From positions 43,801 to 107,800 of the forward strand of contig JAFGKD010000098.1 in the NCBI GenBank assembly GCA_016928775.1: a stretch of 64,000 bases of DNA. Reading direction: 5' to 3'. Origin of the DNA: Candidatus Zhuqueibacterota bacterium (lineage in GTDB: Bacteria > Zhuqueibacterota > Zhuqueibacteria > Residuimicrobiales > Krinioviventaceae). This document shows, piece after piece, positions 16,973 to 26,227 of the stretch (position 1 is the stretch's first letter; every line of letters starts with the position of its first letter). The notes beneath the pieces were generated by a model. The model was not told the DNA's origin. It did no database searches and saw only the letters and a list, made by a program, of their open reading frames with translations. The translations under genes and the position numbers were made by a program.

Positions 16973-18253
16973 TTATTGGATTTTTACGACTTTGAGTTCC
17001 AAACCGTTCACCTGCACCACCCGCACTTTATCGCCTTTTCTTATCTTTTCATCACTTACGGCTTTCCAATATTCCGCGCCGATTTTGATCGTGCCCTGCG
17101 TATGAACCGGTGTTGTGGCCACGCCGATTTTGTCAATCAAGCCGTCGGCGCCGGTCGTTGGGCGCGTTAACCGCGTTTTTATGGCCATGCCCAATGCAAA
17201 AACAAAAAATGCCGCTGTGCACAAGGTGACCGTCAGCGCCACCCGCCAATCCACGCGAAATGAAAATCCTGGCGATTCTTCAAACAGCATGATCGAGCCG
17301 AGAAACATGGCGATAATTCCCCCTATTGTTAAAATGCCAAAACTTGTCACTTTGATCTCCAAAATAAACAATACTAATGCAAACAAAATGAGTAAAATAC
17401 CTGTGGTGCGAACCGGCAAAGTTTGCAACGCCATAAAGGCCAATAATATAAAAATACCTCCGGCCACCCCTGGAATAATCGAACCCGGATTGGAAAGTTC
17501 GAAAAAGAGCCCGTAAATCCCTAACATCAACAAAATATAAGCGACAGTTGGATTGGAAATGCGATACAAGATGCGGTGTCGCCAATTCATCTCATGTTCA
17601 ACAATTTCAGCATCTCTGCTCTTCAAAATGCGTATGTCCCCATCGGCCAATTCAACTTCCCACCCGTTTATGGCGACCAGCAGACTGTCCTGGGTTGGCG
17701 CAACGAGATCAACGACATTGAGCTCAACCGCTTCGTTTTCATTAATTGACACACTTTCGCGCACGGCTCGTTCGGCCCAGTCGGCATTGCGGCCGCGTTT
17801 TTCAGCAATACCGCGCACCCAACTGGCGGTATAATTTGTCACTTTTTCGCTCATGACTTGCGATGTGTCTTGTTGTCCGCCGATTCCCACAGGATGCGCC
17901 GCGCCGATATTTGTCCCCTCATCCATCGCGGCAATGTGGCACGCCATGGTGATAAAGACGCCTGCTGAAACCGCACCGGCGCTGCTTGGGGCAATGTACA
18001 TGATCACCGGAACTTTGGCTTCAAGGATAGTTTTTACAATATCTTGCGTCGCCTGTAAAAGCCCGCCTGGTGTATCCATTTGAATAAGCAAAGCTTCGAA
18101 TTCCCCCTCTTCGGCGCGTTCCACACTATCGTTGATAAATTTGGCGGAGAGGGGATTGATATCCCCTTCAATGGTAATTTTTAGAATTTCTCCTGGCTCC
18201 GCAAGCAGTATCAGGGGACATAACAAAAAAAGGGAGAATATTTTAACGTTCAC
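16973..18253 (-). CDS. NfeD family membrane serine protease
   Basis: 426 residues, GTG start with an AGAGG site. A signal peptide (1-18) leads into a ClpP-like domain (about 22-210) with MDTPGGLL, SSAGAVSAG (catalytic Ser) and AAMDEGTNIGAAHPVG. Four or so transmembrane helices follow (about 230-350), and a C-terminal soluble OB-like domain carries the GTIKIGAEYWKAVS motif. This is the full-length NfeD1b form. Together with the slipin gene downstream it forms a membrane protease-scaffold module. Confidence 0.95.
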   Translation of the reverse strand: MNVKIFSLFLLCPLILLAEPGEILKITIEGDINPLSAKFINDSVERAEEGEFEALLIQMDTPGGLLQATQDIVKTILEAKVPVIMYIAPSSAGAVSAGVFITMACHIAAMDEGTNIGAAHPVGIGGQQDTSQVMSEKVTNYTASWVRGIAEKRGRNADWAERAVRESVSINENEAVELNVVDLVAPTQDSLLVAINGWEVELADGDIRILKSRDAEIVEHEMNWRHRILYRISNPTVAYILLMLGIYGLFFELSNPGSIIPGVAGGIFILLAFMALQTLPVRTTGILLILFALVLFILEIKVTSFGILTIGGIIAMFLGSIMLFEESPGFSFRVDWRVALTVTLCTAAFFVFALGMAIKTRLTRPTTGADGLIDKIGVATTPVHTQGTIKIGAEYWKAVSDEKIRKGDKVRVVQVNGLELKVVKIQ

Positions 18254-18368
18254 AACGACCTCTTTCTCTTTTCATTAAAATAAAAATTAAATAGCATAAC
18301 CGCAATCAGAATAATGGATTTACCACAAATAACAACAGGAAATTGGTGAATATTCTCCAAACTTTTAC

Positions 18369-18399
18369 TTGACATTTAATATCAATTTTCACACATTAA
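18369..18399 (+). promoter_or_regulatory. Promoter of the 6S-like RNA
   Basis: A perfect TTGACA (18369-18374) is followed about 19 bases later by CATTAA(T), a weak -10. The start of transcription expected from this (about 18403-18407) coincides with the start of the closing stem of the RNA. It points away from both flanking genes. Confidence 0.55.
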
Positions 18400-18402
18400 T
18401 CC

Positions 18403-18578
18403 AGCGCCTGTGAGCGGCACATATAAAGAACCAACACCTTAAAGTTGGGAACTTTGCTCTGATTGCGTATTACATGCCTCTTAATCCCTAGCGGGATCTT
18501 GTGGACGTAAAAAGCAATATAGGCGGTGCCCACCGTGTCAGATGGGTTCTTTATCCATCAACGCTCACAGGTTTTTTT
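18403..18578 (+). ncRNA. ssrS: Probable 6S RNA
   Basis: About 176 nt between two minus-strand genes, on the plus strand. The ends pair over 10 bp (18407-18416 with 18562-18571), then again over 10 bp (18423-18432 with 18545-18554). A large open bubble follows (18433-18461 opposite 18519-18544), then a terminal arm (ATTGC/GCAAT, TTAC/GTAA) capped by ATCCC-UAGC-GGGAT. The bubble's 3' side holds GGTGCCCACC. A 7-T run (18572-18578) follows the closing stem, and a TTGACA promoter precedes it. Length, rod-with-central-bubble shape and the CCCACC stretch fit 6S RNA, which binds RNA polymerase by imitating an open promoter. The identification rests on hand folding. Confidence 0.58.
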
Positions 18579-18589
18579 ATGCCCTCCCC

Positions 18590-20122
18590 TCATATAACAT
18601 CCAACCGATCCAGACTCCTGTATTGAATGGCTTCACTGACGAACTCTGGTTTAATTGTGTCCGCCTCTTCGAGATCAGCAATGGTGCGAGACACTTTGAG
18701 AATTCGGTCATAGGCGCGCGCCGACAGGCCAAGCTTGGTGATCGCCATTTTTAGCAGTTCGTGGCCCTGATCATCCAGTTTACAGAATGTACGAATTTCT
18801 TTGGAATCCATGCGGGCATTGCAAAAGAGATTGCCGTGATCAGCAAAGCGACGCAGCTGTCTCTGGCGAGCCGCTTCCACCCGCTCCCTTATTTTCTGCG
18901 AGGATTCTCCGGTCATGGTGCTGCTCAGCTCTTTGTATTTGACAGCCGGCACATCAACGTGAATATCGATCCGATCCAGTAATGGCCCTGATACGCGTGA
19001 CAGATAGCGCTGTACCTGCGGCGCCGAACAGGTGCACTCCTTGTTAGGATCGGTATAAAAACCACAGGGACAGGGATTCATCGCGGCGGCCAACATAAAT
19101 TCCGCGGGGTATGTGAGCGACAACATCGCTCGCGAAATGGTGACTGTACCATCCTCAAGTGGCTGGCGCATGACTTCAAGCACATTCTTTTTAAACTCGG
19201 GCAGCTCATCCAGGAACAATACACCATGATGCGACAAGCTCACTTCCCCGGGTTTGGGGATCGTGCCGCCACCGATGAGACCCGCATCGCTGATGGTGTG
19301 ATGCGGCGCACGAAATGGGCGCGTCGCAATCAGGGCTTCACCTGACGAGAGACGCCCGGCAACCGAATGAATCTTGGTTGTCTCTAATGCTTCCCGCAGT
19401 GTCATGTCCGGAAGAATGCTTGGAATACGCTTTGCCAACATGGTTTTTCCCGAACCCGGCGGCCCAATCATAATGATGTTGTGTCCACCGGCTGCAGCGA
19501 CTTCAAGCGCTCGCTTGACGTGTTCCTGGCCCTTGACATCCTGAAAATCGAGCTGATAGTGTCGACGCTGCGCAAACACCTGATTGACATCGATGTGAAA
19601 TGGTTCGCGTGCCTCGCCGTTCAGAAATGCGACGGTATCCATGAGAGAGTGCATTGGCAGGACATCGAGATCGCGTGCCATAGCTGCTTCCTTGGCATTT
19701 TCCGCCGGCAAAATAATTCCCTTTGCTGGACTCTTGACAATTTGCGCCGCAATGGGTAACACCCCTTTTGCCGGCCGCAAAGAGCCGTCCAGACTGAGCT
19801 CGCCGATAATGATATAATCTTCCAGCTTTTCCACGTTCACCTGTCCGTTGGCCGCGAGGATACCAATGGCAATGGGCAGATCAAACGCTGTCCCCTCCTT
19901 TTTCACATCAGCGGGAGCCAGGTTGATGGTGATCTTTTTAATCGGAAAACGAAAACCGGAATTTTTCACCGCCGCCTGCACGCGATGATTCGATTCCCGT
20001 ACCGCCCCCTCCGGCATACCAACAGTGAAAAATTTGGGCGTATTGCTTTCAAGGTGCGCTTCAACTTTGACGATATAGGCATCAATGCCGAGAACCGCTG
20101 CGCTGAGAACTTTGGAGAACAT
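18590..20122 (-). CDS. comM: YifB/ComM-family Mg-chelatase-like AAA+ ATPase
   Basis: The start is set at ATG 20122 (MFSKVLSAAV, preceded by GGGGGTGG), giving 510 residues; an upstream TTG adds 9. Domains: ChlI N-terminal fold (1-120; GMPEGAVRESNHRVQAA), AAA+ core with Walker A GPPGSGKT and Walker B VLFLDELPEF, a Cys-rich insert CPCG...CTCS, and a C-terminal Mg-chelatase lid (LGLSARAYDRILKVSRTIADL). ComM is a hexameric helicase that promotes branch migration during natural transformation. It is single copy in many bacteria and lies here after a truncated gene. Confidence 0.96.
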   Translation of the reverse strand: MFSKVLSAAVLGIDAYIVKVEAHLESNTPKFFTVGMPEGAVRESNHRVQAAVKNSGFRFPIKKITINLAPADVKKEGTAFDLPIAIGILAANGQVNVEKLEDYIIIGELSLDGSLRPAKGVLPIAAQIVKSPAKGIILPAENAKEAAMARDLDVLPMHSLMDTVAFLNGEAREPFHIDVNQVFAQRRHYQLDFQDVKGQEHVKRALEVAAAGGHNIIMIGPPGSGKTMLAKRIPSILPDMTLREALETTKIHSVAGRLSSGEALIATRPFRAPHHTISDAGLIGGGTIPKPGEVSLSHHGVLFLDELPEFKKNVLEVMRQPLEDGTVTISRAMLSLTYPAEFMLAAAMNPCPCGFYTDPNKECTCSAPQVQRYLSRVSGPLLDRIDIHVDVPAVKYKELSSTMTGESSQKIRERVEAARQRQLRRFADHGNLFCNARMDSKEIRTFCKLDDQGHELLKMAITKLGLSARAYDRILKVSRTIADLEEADTIKPEFVSEAIQYRSLDRLDVI

Positions 20123-20152
20123 GCCCACCCCCGTATGTCCTGAATACAAGGA

Positions 20153-20554
20153 TTAAAAACGTATGCGACTACTTATAAGAGATACAAATAAAGTCGAATA
20201 ATACTCACTGTCGTCTGAAAAAATGCGATCACGTTGGGAAATTGAGGTTTTGATTTTATCCGGCTCATTGTCAAAACACTCAAAAGCAAAATAAAGGTGC
20301 TCCGGATCATAGGCCAAATGAACGATGGTGTGCTGTAAAAGGGTGTCGCCAAAAGATGGATTGTAGGTGATAAAAAGTGTATCAATACGGCAATTCTGCC
20401 AAAGTTTTTCTTCTATTACGCCGTCTATTGTTGGAGGAACGTCAGTTTTAAATGGAAGCAAAGTGTTGGCCGTCTCCGAGGAAGCCGCAGCCGACAAAAG
20501 TTCAGTGATGAGAAAAAGAACAAAAGCAATGTAACCAAGTTGATGACGCTGCAT
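20153..20554 (-). pseudogene. 5' remnant of a DUF5916/CBM9-type carbohydrate-binding protein
   Basis: 133 residues with a signal peptide and the start of a CBM9-like domain: PPTIDGVIEEKLWQNC, then HLYFAFECFDNEPDKIKTSI and QRDRIFSDD. In DUF5916 proteins this domain is followed by some 500-700 residues of beta-barrel. Here the family resemblance ends right after FSDD, and about 17 unrelated residues lead to a TAA 30 bases before comM. The gene therefore looks cut by a deletion or rearrangement. A short functional form cannot be excluded. Confidence 0.72.
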
Positions 20555-20632
20555 GAGGTTTCTCTCCCAAGGAATTTCCAGGACTCGTTAAGAGACGTAC
20601 CTTGTAGCGCATTGGTTACATCATATCAAAAA

Positions 20633-21244
20633 TTATTCATAGTCTTTTGCTTTGATATAAACCAGTATCAGCGATTGAATCGTGGTGGCGACCATTAACA
20701 ATAAAGCAAACAAAAAAAAGAAAAGACTCATTTTTTGTGAAACAGGATTAAAAGCTGCGGAGACACCCAACAACAGAATCGGTTCCGCTCGGAAGGCGAA
20801 GCGCCAGATGACCTTCTCGTGCGGGTCCGGCACGGCGCCGCGATGATTGGCGTAGGCCACGATAAAAGGCGGCAACAGGATGCAAAACAACAGCAGAAAG
20901 AGCAGCATATGCATAACATGATCCGGCCAGGGAAAGTCGAGATAAAAAAAACCGGCGATAATCAACGCATCAACAAAACGGTCGACCGTACCATCCCAGA
21001 AAGATCCGTATTTTGTCGAAGTACCGGTATAACGGGCAACCCGGCCATCGATAAAATCGCACATGCCACTGATGACGAATAATAAAATTCCCCAATATAA
21101 ATGATCTAACGCAACCAAAACAAAAGCGACAAATGCAACAAGCAGTGACAGGGTGGTCCAGGTGTTTGGCGACAAAAACCTGAATGTCTTCCCGATCACA
21201 TTTCGAATCCACGGCTTGTCAAAGATGTCCTTTTGGACCGCCAT
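20633..21244 (-). CDS. CDP-alcohol phosphatidyltransferase family protein
   Basis: 203 residues with about six transmembrane helices. The family signature is present in DFIDGRVARYTGTSTKYGSF followed by DGTVDRFVD (D-G-x2-A-R ... G ... D-x3-D), which binds the metal and CDP. These enzymes transfer a phosphatidyl group from CDP-diacylglycerol, or an analogous CDP-linked donor, to an alcohol acceptor. Which alcohol (glycerol phosphate, inositol phosphate, serine) is not clear. The start is 2 bases after the cupin stop, so they are one unit. Confidence 0.9.
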   Translation of the reverse strand: MAVQKDIFDKPWIRNVIGKTFRFLSPNTWTTLSLLVAFVAFVLVALDHLYWGILLFVISGMCDFIDGRVARYTGTSTKYGSFWDGTVDRFVDALIIAGFFYLDFPWPDHVMHMLLFLLLFCILLPPFIVAYANHRGAVPDPHEKVIWRFAFRAEPILLLGVSAAFNPVSQKMSLFFFLFALLLMVATTIQSLILVYIKAKDYE

Positions 21245-21246
21245 TT

Positions 21247-21612
21247 TTACACCGACGGGATCAATTTATCGACCGGAATACCACAGAGGAATTTAAAGGT
21301 TGTATCACCTGCATTACGATATTGGTGCTGTGTATTTGGTGGCACGAGAACAACATCACCGGGCGCAAGATCGTGCCAGACGCCGTCGATGTTCACCCTG
21401 CCTTTTCCTTCTACAATAAAATTTTCATGCTCATAGGGATGCGAATGATAAGGTGAATGGCCGCCAGGATCTATTTCTATCATACGCAATTTATACACCG
21501 GGGCGCCGTCATGCACATCGTCAATGAGAACGCGAATTTTCGCGCCGGGTGCTGTTGGACCAAATTCGACCGCTTTAATATCAGTGTAATGCGCGACTTT
21601 TCCTTTTGACAT
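21247..21612 (-). CDS. Small cupin-domain protein
   Basis: The start is set at ATG 21612 (MSKGKVAHY) because AAAGGA precedes it by 6-7 bases; a longer frame from TTG 21645 lacks a site. 121 residues forming one cupin barrel: motif 1 PGGHSPYHSHPYEHENFIVEGKG split by short loops, with metal ligands His, His, Glu and His, and motif 2 PGDVVLVPPNTQHQYRN. Metal-binding cupins include isomerases, dioxygenases and sugar-binding regulators; the substrate is unknown. It is coupled to the CDP-alcohol transferase gene downstream. Confidence 0.88.
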   Translation of the reverse strand: MSKGKVAHYTDIKAVEFGPTAPGAKIRVLIDDVHDGAPVYKLRMIEIDPGGHSPYHSHPYEHENFIVEGKGRVNIDGVWHDLAPGDVVLVPPNTQHQYRNAGDTTFKFLCGIPVDKLIPSV

Positions 21613-21713
21613 AATCGTCCTTTTTATAAAAGTCCCATCTTGCAAGATTCATCATACCATCACGACGCACCACTGATCAAATCCCTCAATATCCTGCGCT
21701 ACGTGATCGTTGC

Positions 21714-22478
21714 TTATTCTAACAGTGAAAACTCCAGACTTAATCCAACGCCGGGGGTGATGAACTTTTCCGCATATTCTTGTTTGAAGAGCGAAATGGC
21801 GTTTTCACCTGTACAATGAGTGGGCGAGACATATTGCACGCCAAGCGCCTTGAAAGTGGAAATGATGTCGAGCACCTGTTTTTTTGAATGTCGATTGAGA
21901 TGGAATCCGCCCATAACAAGGTGAAGAGAATCATCCGGAAATTGCTCGCGGCCAGCTTTGACAATGTCGACAATTCCCGGGTGCGCGCACCCGGTGATAA
22001 TCACCAATCCATCAGTAGTTCTGATGGCGATCGATTGTTCGTTCGCCGGCCCGGGCATTTCGCCAAGAGTGAATACAGCATCAGCAATCTGCTGGGGCGC
22101 TTTGACGAGAACAACTTTTTTGAACTTTTCGACTTCCTGTGCCGTGCCTGGCAGATAGACGACCGCCTCGGGATTCGCTTGTATCACCCTGGTCAAGCCG
22201 CCCGTATGATCCCAATGCATGTGTGAAATAACAACTGTGGAGAATGTTGTTTCACCAAAGCCTAAAGCAGTCAAATTATCGAGCAAAATTTGTCCGTCAT
22301 TACCGGTGTCAAAAAGGATCGTTTCTTTTGGCAACTCTAAAACAGCCGCAAATCCCCATTCAGGCGTACAATTCGGATTGAGGCTGGTATTATCAAACAC
22401 AGTGGTAATTTTTACAGCACCCATTATTTGTTCTCCTAAAAGCATAAAAAGAAATAGAACGAAAGTTATTTTTTTCAT
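21714..22478 (-). CDS. Secreted MBL-fold metallo-hydrolase
   Basis: 254 residues with a signal peptide (cut near IMGA). The metal site is given by SHMHWDHTGGL (H-x-H-x-D-H), TGCAHPGI and GGFHLNR, with a final SPTHCTGENA. This is the pattern of the archaeal-type dihydropteroate-synthesis-related/beta-ribofuranosylaminobenzene-like MBL subgroup. The gene overlaps znuB by 4 bases and is the last cistron of the zinc transporter operon. Since MBL enzymes need zinc, a periplasmic zinc-dependent enzyme made along with zinc uptake is plausible. Confidence 0.88.
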   Translation of the reverse strand: MKKITFVLFLFMLLGEQIMGAVKITTVFDNTSLNPNCTPEWGFAAVLELPKETILFDTGNDGQILLDNLTALGFGETTFSTVVISHMHWDHTGGLTRVIQANPEAVVYLPGTAQEVEKFKKVVLVKAPQQIADAVFTLGEMPGPANEQSIAIRTTDGLVIITGCAHPGIVDIVKAGREQFPDDSLHLVMGGFHLNRHSKKQVLDIISTFKALGVQYVSPTHCTGENAISLFKQEYAEKFITPGVGLSLEFSLLE

Positions 22479-23335
22479 GATTTTGCCTCACGATTTACAT
22501 TTTTGCGCAAAGCGAGCATTCGCCGTCTCGCGCTGCGTCGGTTGGGCGAAAATGCTGAGCAAACAAAAAATACAATCGTTGCGGTCAAAACGATTGTTGC
22601 TCCGGAGGCGATATCAAACCAAGAGGATAAAAACAAGCCAATCCAGGTTGAAGCAACGCCAATGAGCACAGATAACAGCATCATTTTTTTGAAATCATCC
22701 GTTAGCTGATGTGCCGCAGCGGCAGGTGCGACTAACAGCGCCGAGACCAGGACGATTCCCACCGCTTTGATGGACATAACAATCGTTACGGCGATCAAGG
22801 TCAGCATTAGATAATTCAGAAAGCGGACCGGCAGCCCGGCGACCCGGGCGGCTTCACTGTCAAATGTCAAAAAGAAAAATTCCTTGAACAGAAGAATAAT
22901 CGTGCCGAAAACGATGACGCTCAGGATAATCGCCGCCCACATATCAAAAACCGTGACCGCCAGAACATTGCCAAACATATAGCCAAACAAATCAATTGTA
23001 TAGCCCTTGAGAGAACCGATGAGCAGCACACCCAAAGCCATCGTTGAAGCGAAAAAAATACCAACAGCCGTATCTTCTCTCAAACGATTGCTTTCGCTGA
23101 CCAGACCTATGCCCCAGGCAACCGCCGTACAGAACAGAACAGCAGTGAAAAATGGATTGAGGCCCGTAAAAAATCCGAGAGCGACGCCACCAAATGAAGC
23201 GTGCGCAACACCAGCACCGATGAATGACATACCGCGAAGAACAATATACACTCCGATCACTGCACAGAGCGCTCCGGTCACAGTTGCGACAACGAATGCT
23301 CGCTGCATGAATTCAAACTGCAAAAGCTCGATCAA
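22475..23335 (-). CDS. znuB: Zinc/manganese ABC transporter permease
   Basis: 286 residues with about eight transmembrane helices, of the ABC-3 type. Conserved pieces are GAGVAHASFGGVALGFF near residue 36, DLFGYMFGN, and VGIVLVSALLVAPAAAA near residue 185. It forms the membrane channel for a divalent metal, most likely zinc given the His-rich binding protein. It overlaps znuC by 4 bases and the MBL gene by 4 bases. Confidence 0.93.
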   Translation of the reverse strand: MIELLQFEFMQRAFVVATVTGALCAVIGVYIVLRGMSFIGAGVAHASFGGVALGFFTGLNPFFTAVLFCTAVAWGIGLVSESNRLREDTAVGIFFASTMALGVLLIGSLKGYTIDLFGYMFGNVLAVTVFDMWAAIILSVIVFGTIILLFKEFFFLTFDSEAARVAGLPVRFLNYLMLTLIAVTIVMSIKAVGIVLVSALLVAPAAAAHQLTDDFKKMMLLSVLIGVASTWIGLFLSSWFDIASGATIVLTATIVFFVCSAFSPNRRSARRRMLALRKNVNREAKS

Positions 23336-24132
23336 TGGGTATGCCCTCCGCTTTTTGCGGGAGTGACAACCATGTGCGGCACAGCACCGTGACCAAAGAG
23401 CATGGCATCACAGCCATACATCTTTTCCAGCGTGTCGCCGGCTAAAACTTCTGCGGGCACACCATGCGCCACCAGGGTGCGATTCAGACAAGCCACAGCG
23501 CTAACATAGCGCGAAACCACACCGATATCATGCGAGACGAGAACCAGAGTCAATTTCATTTTTTCGTGCATGGCATGCAGCCACTCATAAAAACTTTCGG
23601 CAGCGTTCACATCCAGCGCTGCGGTTGGCTCATCCAATAGCAAAATTTCCGGCTGCAGGGCCAATGCTCGCGCGATAAGCACGCGCTGACGTTGCCCACC
23701 GGACAGGCGGCCAATCTGACGATTCGCGAGGTCGGTAATTTCAACCAGCTTCATGGCAGCGTCAACAGCCTCAAGATCAGATTCTCCGGCACGTTTACCG
23801 ATGCCAATTTTTCGACTGCGTCCGAGCAATACGACGTCTTTTACCCGAATAGGAAAATTAAAATCTATTAAAGCATGCTGCGGTACATAACCGATGCGAT
23901 CCCGCTCAACGCCCAGTTCAGCAGGATTTTTGCCAAATATTTGAATCGAACCGGAAATTGGCAAAGTTAATCCCAGAATGGTTCGCAAAAGCGTCGTTTT
24001 TCCGGAGCCATTCGGGCCGAGCACGCCCCAAAACTCGCCGCGGCGAATATCGAACGTAATATCTTCGAGCACCAGTTTATCCTGATAAGCCACTGAAAGG
24101 TGGCGCGCACTTATAAGTACATTATCGTTCAT
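23332..24132 (-). CDS. znuC: Zinc/manganese ABC transporter ATPase
   Basis: 266 residues. Walker A GPNGSGKTT, Q-loop VPQHALIDF, ABC signature LSGGQRQR, Walker B LLLDEPTAALD and the switch His in LVSHDIG are all present. The chain ends in a short His-containing tail (GGHTH) that may bind metal. It energises uptake together with the overlapping permease and the binding protein 1 base upstream. Confidence 0.95.
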   Translation of the reverse strand: MNDNVLISARHLSVAYQDKLVLEDITFDIRRGEFWGVLGPNGSGKTTLLRTILGLTLPISGSIQIFGKNPAELGVERDRIGYVPQHALIDFNFPIRVKDVVLLGRSRKIGIGKRAGESDLEAVDAAMKLVEITDLANRQIGRLSGGQRQRVLIARALALQPEILLLDEPTAALDVNAAESFYEWLHAMHEKMKLTLVLVSHDIGVVSRYVSAVACLNRTLVAHGVPAEVLAGDTLEKMYGCDAMLFGHGAVPHMVVTPAKSGGHTH

Positions 24133-24133
24133 G

Positions 24134-25003
24134 TCACTCTTTTAACACATTCTCCATCTGTGCAACGTTATATCGCAAAAGATCGACATAATTAAATAAT
24201 TGTTGGGAACCGCCGAGCGGATCAAGCGCAACCAGACCGATATCACTCTCATCGGCAATCATTTCAGCCACGCGGCTGGGGAACTGGGCTTCGACAAAAA
24301 TGGCCCTGGCACCGATCTCTTCTACCGTCGCAATAATATCGGCAACATCTTTGGGACTCGGCTCCATGCCAGGTCGTTTCTCAATCACCCCCGCCAATTC
24401 CAGACCATAACGTTCCGCAAAATAAGCCCATGCCGGATGAAAGCAGACAAAACGTTTCTGCTCCCAGGAATTTACCCTGTCTTGAATATCCTGATCAACG
24501 ATTTTCAGATGCTCTATATAAAGAGCCGCGTTACTTTCATAGTAGGATTTGTTGTGCGGATCAATATCAGTCAGCGCCAAAGAAATCTTTTTCACCTGAA
24601 AGATCGCATTCAAAGGATTGAGCCACACGTGTGGATTGCCGTGTGCGTGATGTTGATGATCGTCCTCGAGAATGGTGAGACCTTTAGAAGTAACAGTTGT
24701 TTTAATACCGGCCAAATTATCCATGACTTTGTCCAGCCAAAACTCGAGTCCGGCGCCGTTAAAAACAAGCACGTCGGCTTTTGCCAGTTTGCGCATCAAT
24801 CCAGGTGTCAACTCAAATGAATGAGGATTAGCGCCCGGCGGGACAATGGTGAACACCTCTACCTTATCGCCGCCCACTTGCTTGACAAAATCAGCCAATG
24901 GTGGAATGCTTGCTGCGACAAAAAGAGTCTCTTTTTGTTGATCCGGTTTCGAGCACTGTATAAACAGGCCAATCAGCAGGAGGAATACTGGTATTTTTTT
25001 CAT
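24134..25003 (-). CDS. znuA: Zinc-binding lipoprotein of ABC transporter
   Basis: 289 residues with a lipoprotein signal (LLIGLFIQC, Cys at about 17). It has the cluster A-I metal-binding protein pattern: GANPHSFELTP (first His), a His-rich loop DDHQHHAHGNPHVWLNP (second His), FHPAWAYFAERYGLE (third His) and a late ALDPLGG (Asp). The His-rich loop before the second ligand favours zinc over manganese. First gene of the znuA-C-B-MBL unit; only 51 bases separate it from the oxidoreductase gene upstream, and I saw no Zur box there. Confidence 0.94.
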   Translation of the reverse strand: MKKIPVFLLLIGLFIQCSKPDQQKETLFVAASIPPLADFVKQVGGDKVEVFTIVPPGANPHSFELTPGLMRKLAKADVLVFNGAGLEFWLDKVMDNLAGIKTTVTSKGLTILEDDHQHHAHGNPHVWLNPLNAIFQVKKISLALTDIDPHNKSYYESNAALYIEHLKIVDQDIQDRVNSWEQKRFVCFHPAWAYFAERYGLELAGVIEKRPGMEPSPKDVADIIATVEEIGARAIFVEAQFPSRVAEMIADESDIGLVALDPLGGSQQLFNYVDLLRYNVAQMENVLKE

Positions 25004-25054
25004 GATAGTTTTTCAGGTTTGATCACGATAAATATAAAAGTTTCGACACCAAAT

Positions 25055-26215
25055 TCAACGAGAAATTTCCAAATCTTCAATCTCCACCCAGGCGCGTTTG
25101 CCCCAGCTTTCCAGTCCTTTTTCAGCCAGCTGTACGCCTTTGGCGCCTTCGAGCAGACTCCAGCGGAACGGCTCATTGAGAACAACATGACGTAAAAAGA
25201 GCTCCCACTGCGCCTTGAAGGCATTATCATACGTTTCCTGGTCCGGTACTTTGGCCCAGCCATCGTAAAAGTTGATAGGCTGCTCAATATCCGGATTCCA
25301 AATCGGGCGTGGTGTGTTACCATAATGCTGTATCCAGCAATCGCGCAGACCGGCGACGGCAGAACCTTTGGTGCCATCGACGTGCAGCGTCAATAAATCA
25401 TCGCGGCGCACGCGCGTCACCCAACTGGAATTGATCTGCGCAATGATACCTCCTTCGAGCTGGAAAGTAGCAAAAGCTGCATCATCAGCGGTGCATTGAT
25501 AAGGATGACCATTTTCATCAATACGCTCTGGGATATGCGTGACACCGAGGCAGGAGACCGATTTCACCTTGCCAAAAAGATGATCGAGCACGTACCGCCA
25601 GTGACACAACATATCGACGATGATCCCTCCATCCTCTTCCTTGCGATAGTTCCACGAAGGTCGTTGCGGCGGCACGGTATGGCCTTCGAACACCCAATAG
25701 CCAAATTCCCCGCGCACGGCAAGGATACGGCCGAAAAAATCATTTTCCATCAAACGCCTGAGCTTGATCAAGCCAGGCAGCCATAGCTTGTCCTGCACGA
25801 CACCATTTTTCACCCCGGCCTGCCTTGCCAGGGTATAGAGCTCCAGGGCATCCGCCGTGTTGGTTGCAGTCGGTTTTTCGCAATAGATGTGCTTGCCTGC
25901 CGCAATGGCTTTTTTCACATTGGGAACGCGCAAGCCGGTGAGCGCTGCATCAAAATAAACGGCATATTCATTATCCGCCAGTACGACATCCAAATCCGTG
26001 GAAAAATTTTCCATACCAGACAGGTCACACAGTCTGGTCAATTTGGTTTTATTGCGTCCGACAAGAATGGGATCCGGCATAATGGACTCGTCGGCGCTGA
26101 TGCGCACGCCACCCTGCTTGATAATCGCGACGATGGAGCGCAAAAGATGCTGATTCGTACCCATACGGCCGGTGACGCCGTTCATGATGATGCCGACTCG
26201 ATGAATTTTTGCCAT
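25055..26215 (-). CDS. Gfo/Idh/MocA family oxidoreductase
   Basis: 386 residues. The N-terminal Rossmann fold has GVTGRMG (dinucleotide loop), and the family motif YCEKPTA occurs near residue 112. The C-terminal alpha/beta domain contains GEFGYWVF and the metal- or substrate-site region DMLCHWRYVLDH. The family oxidises or reduces sugars, inositols and sugar acids with NAD(P). It lies 12 bases after a secreted T9SS-type protein and near a TIM-barrel isomerase and a GH88-type hydrolase, so it probably works on a uronate-derived sugar. Confidence 0.93.
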   Translation of the reverse strand: MAKIHRVGIIMNGVTGRMGTNQHLLRSIVAIIKQGGVRISADESIMPDPILVGRNKTKLTRLCDLSGMENFSTDLDVVLADNEYAVYFDAALTGLRVPNVKKAIAAGKHIYCEKPTATNTADALELYTLARQAGVKNGVVQDKLWLPGLIKLRRLMENDFFGRILAVRGEFGYWVFEGHTVPPQRPSWNYRKEEDGGIIVDMLCHWRYVLDHLFGKVKSVSCLGVTHIPERIDENGHPYQCTADDAAFATFQLEGGIIAQINSSWVTRVRRDDLLTLHVDGTKGSAVAGLRDCWIQHYGNTPRPIWNPDIEQPINFYDGWAKVPDQETYDNAFKAQWELFLRHVVLNEPFRWSLLEGAKGVQLAEKGLESWGKRAWVEIEDLEISR

Positions 26216-26227
26216 GCTAGTGTTCCC

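Noticed and set aside
25004..25054. Possible Zur operator before znuA
   Set aside because: The A/T-rich gap shows no palindrome resembling known Zur or Fur sites.
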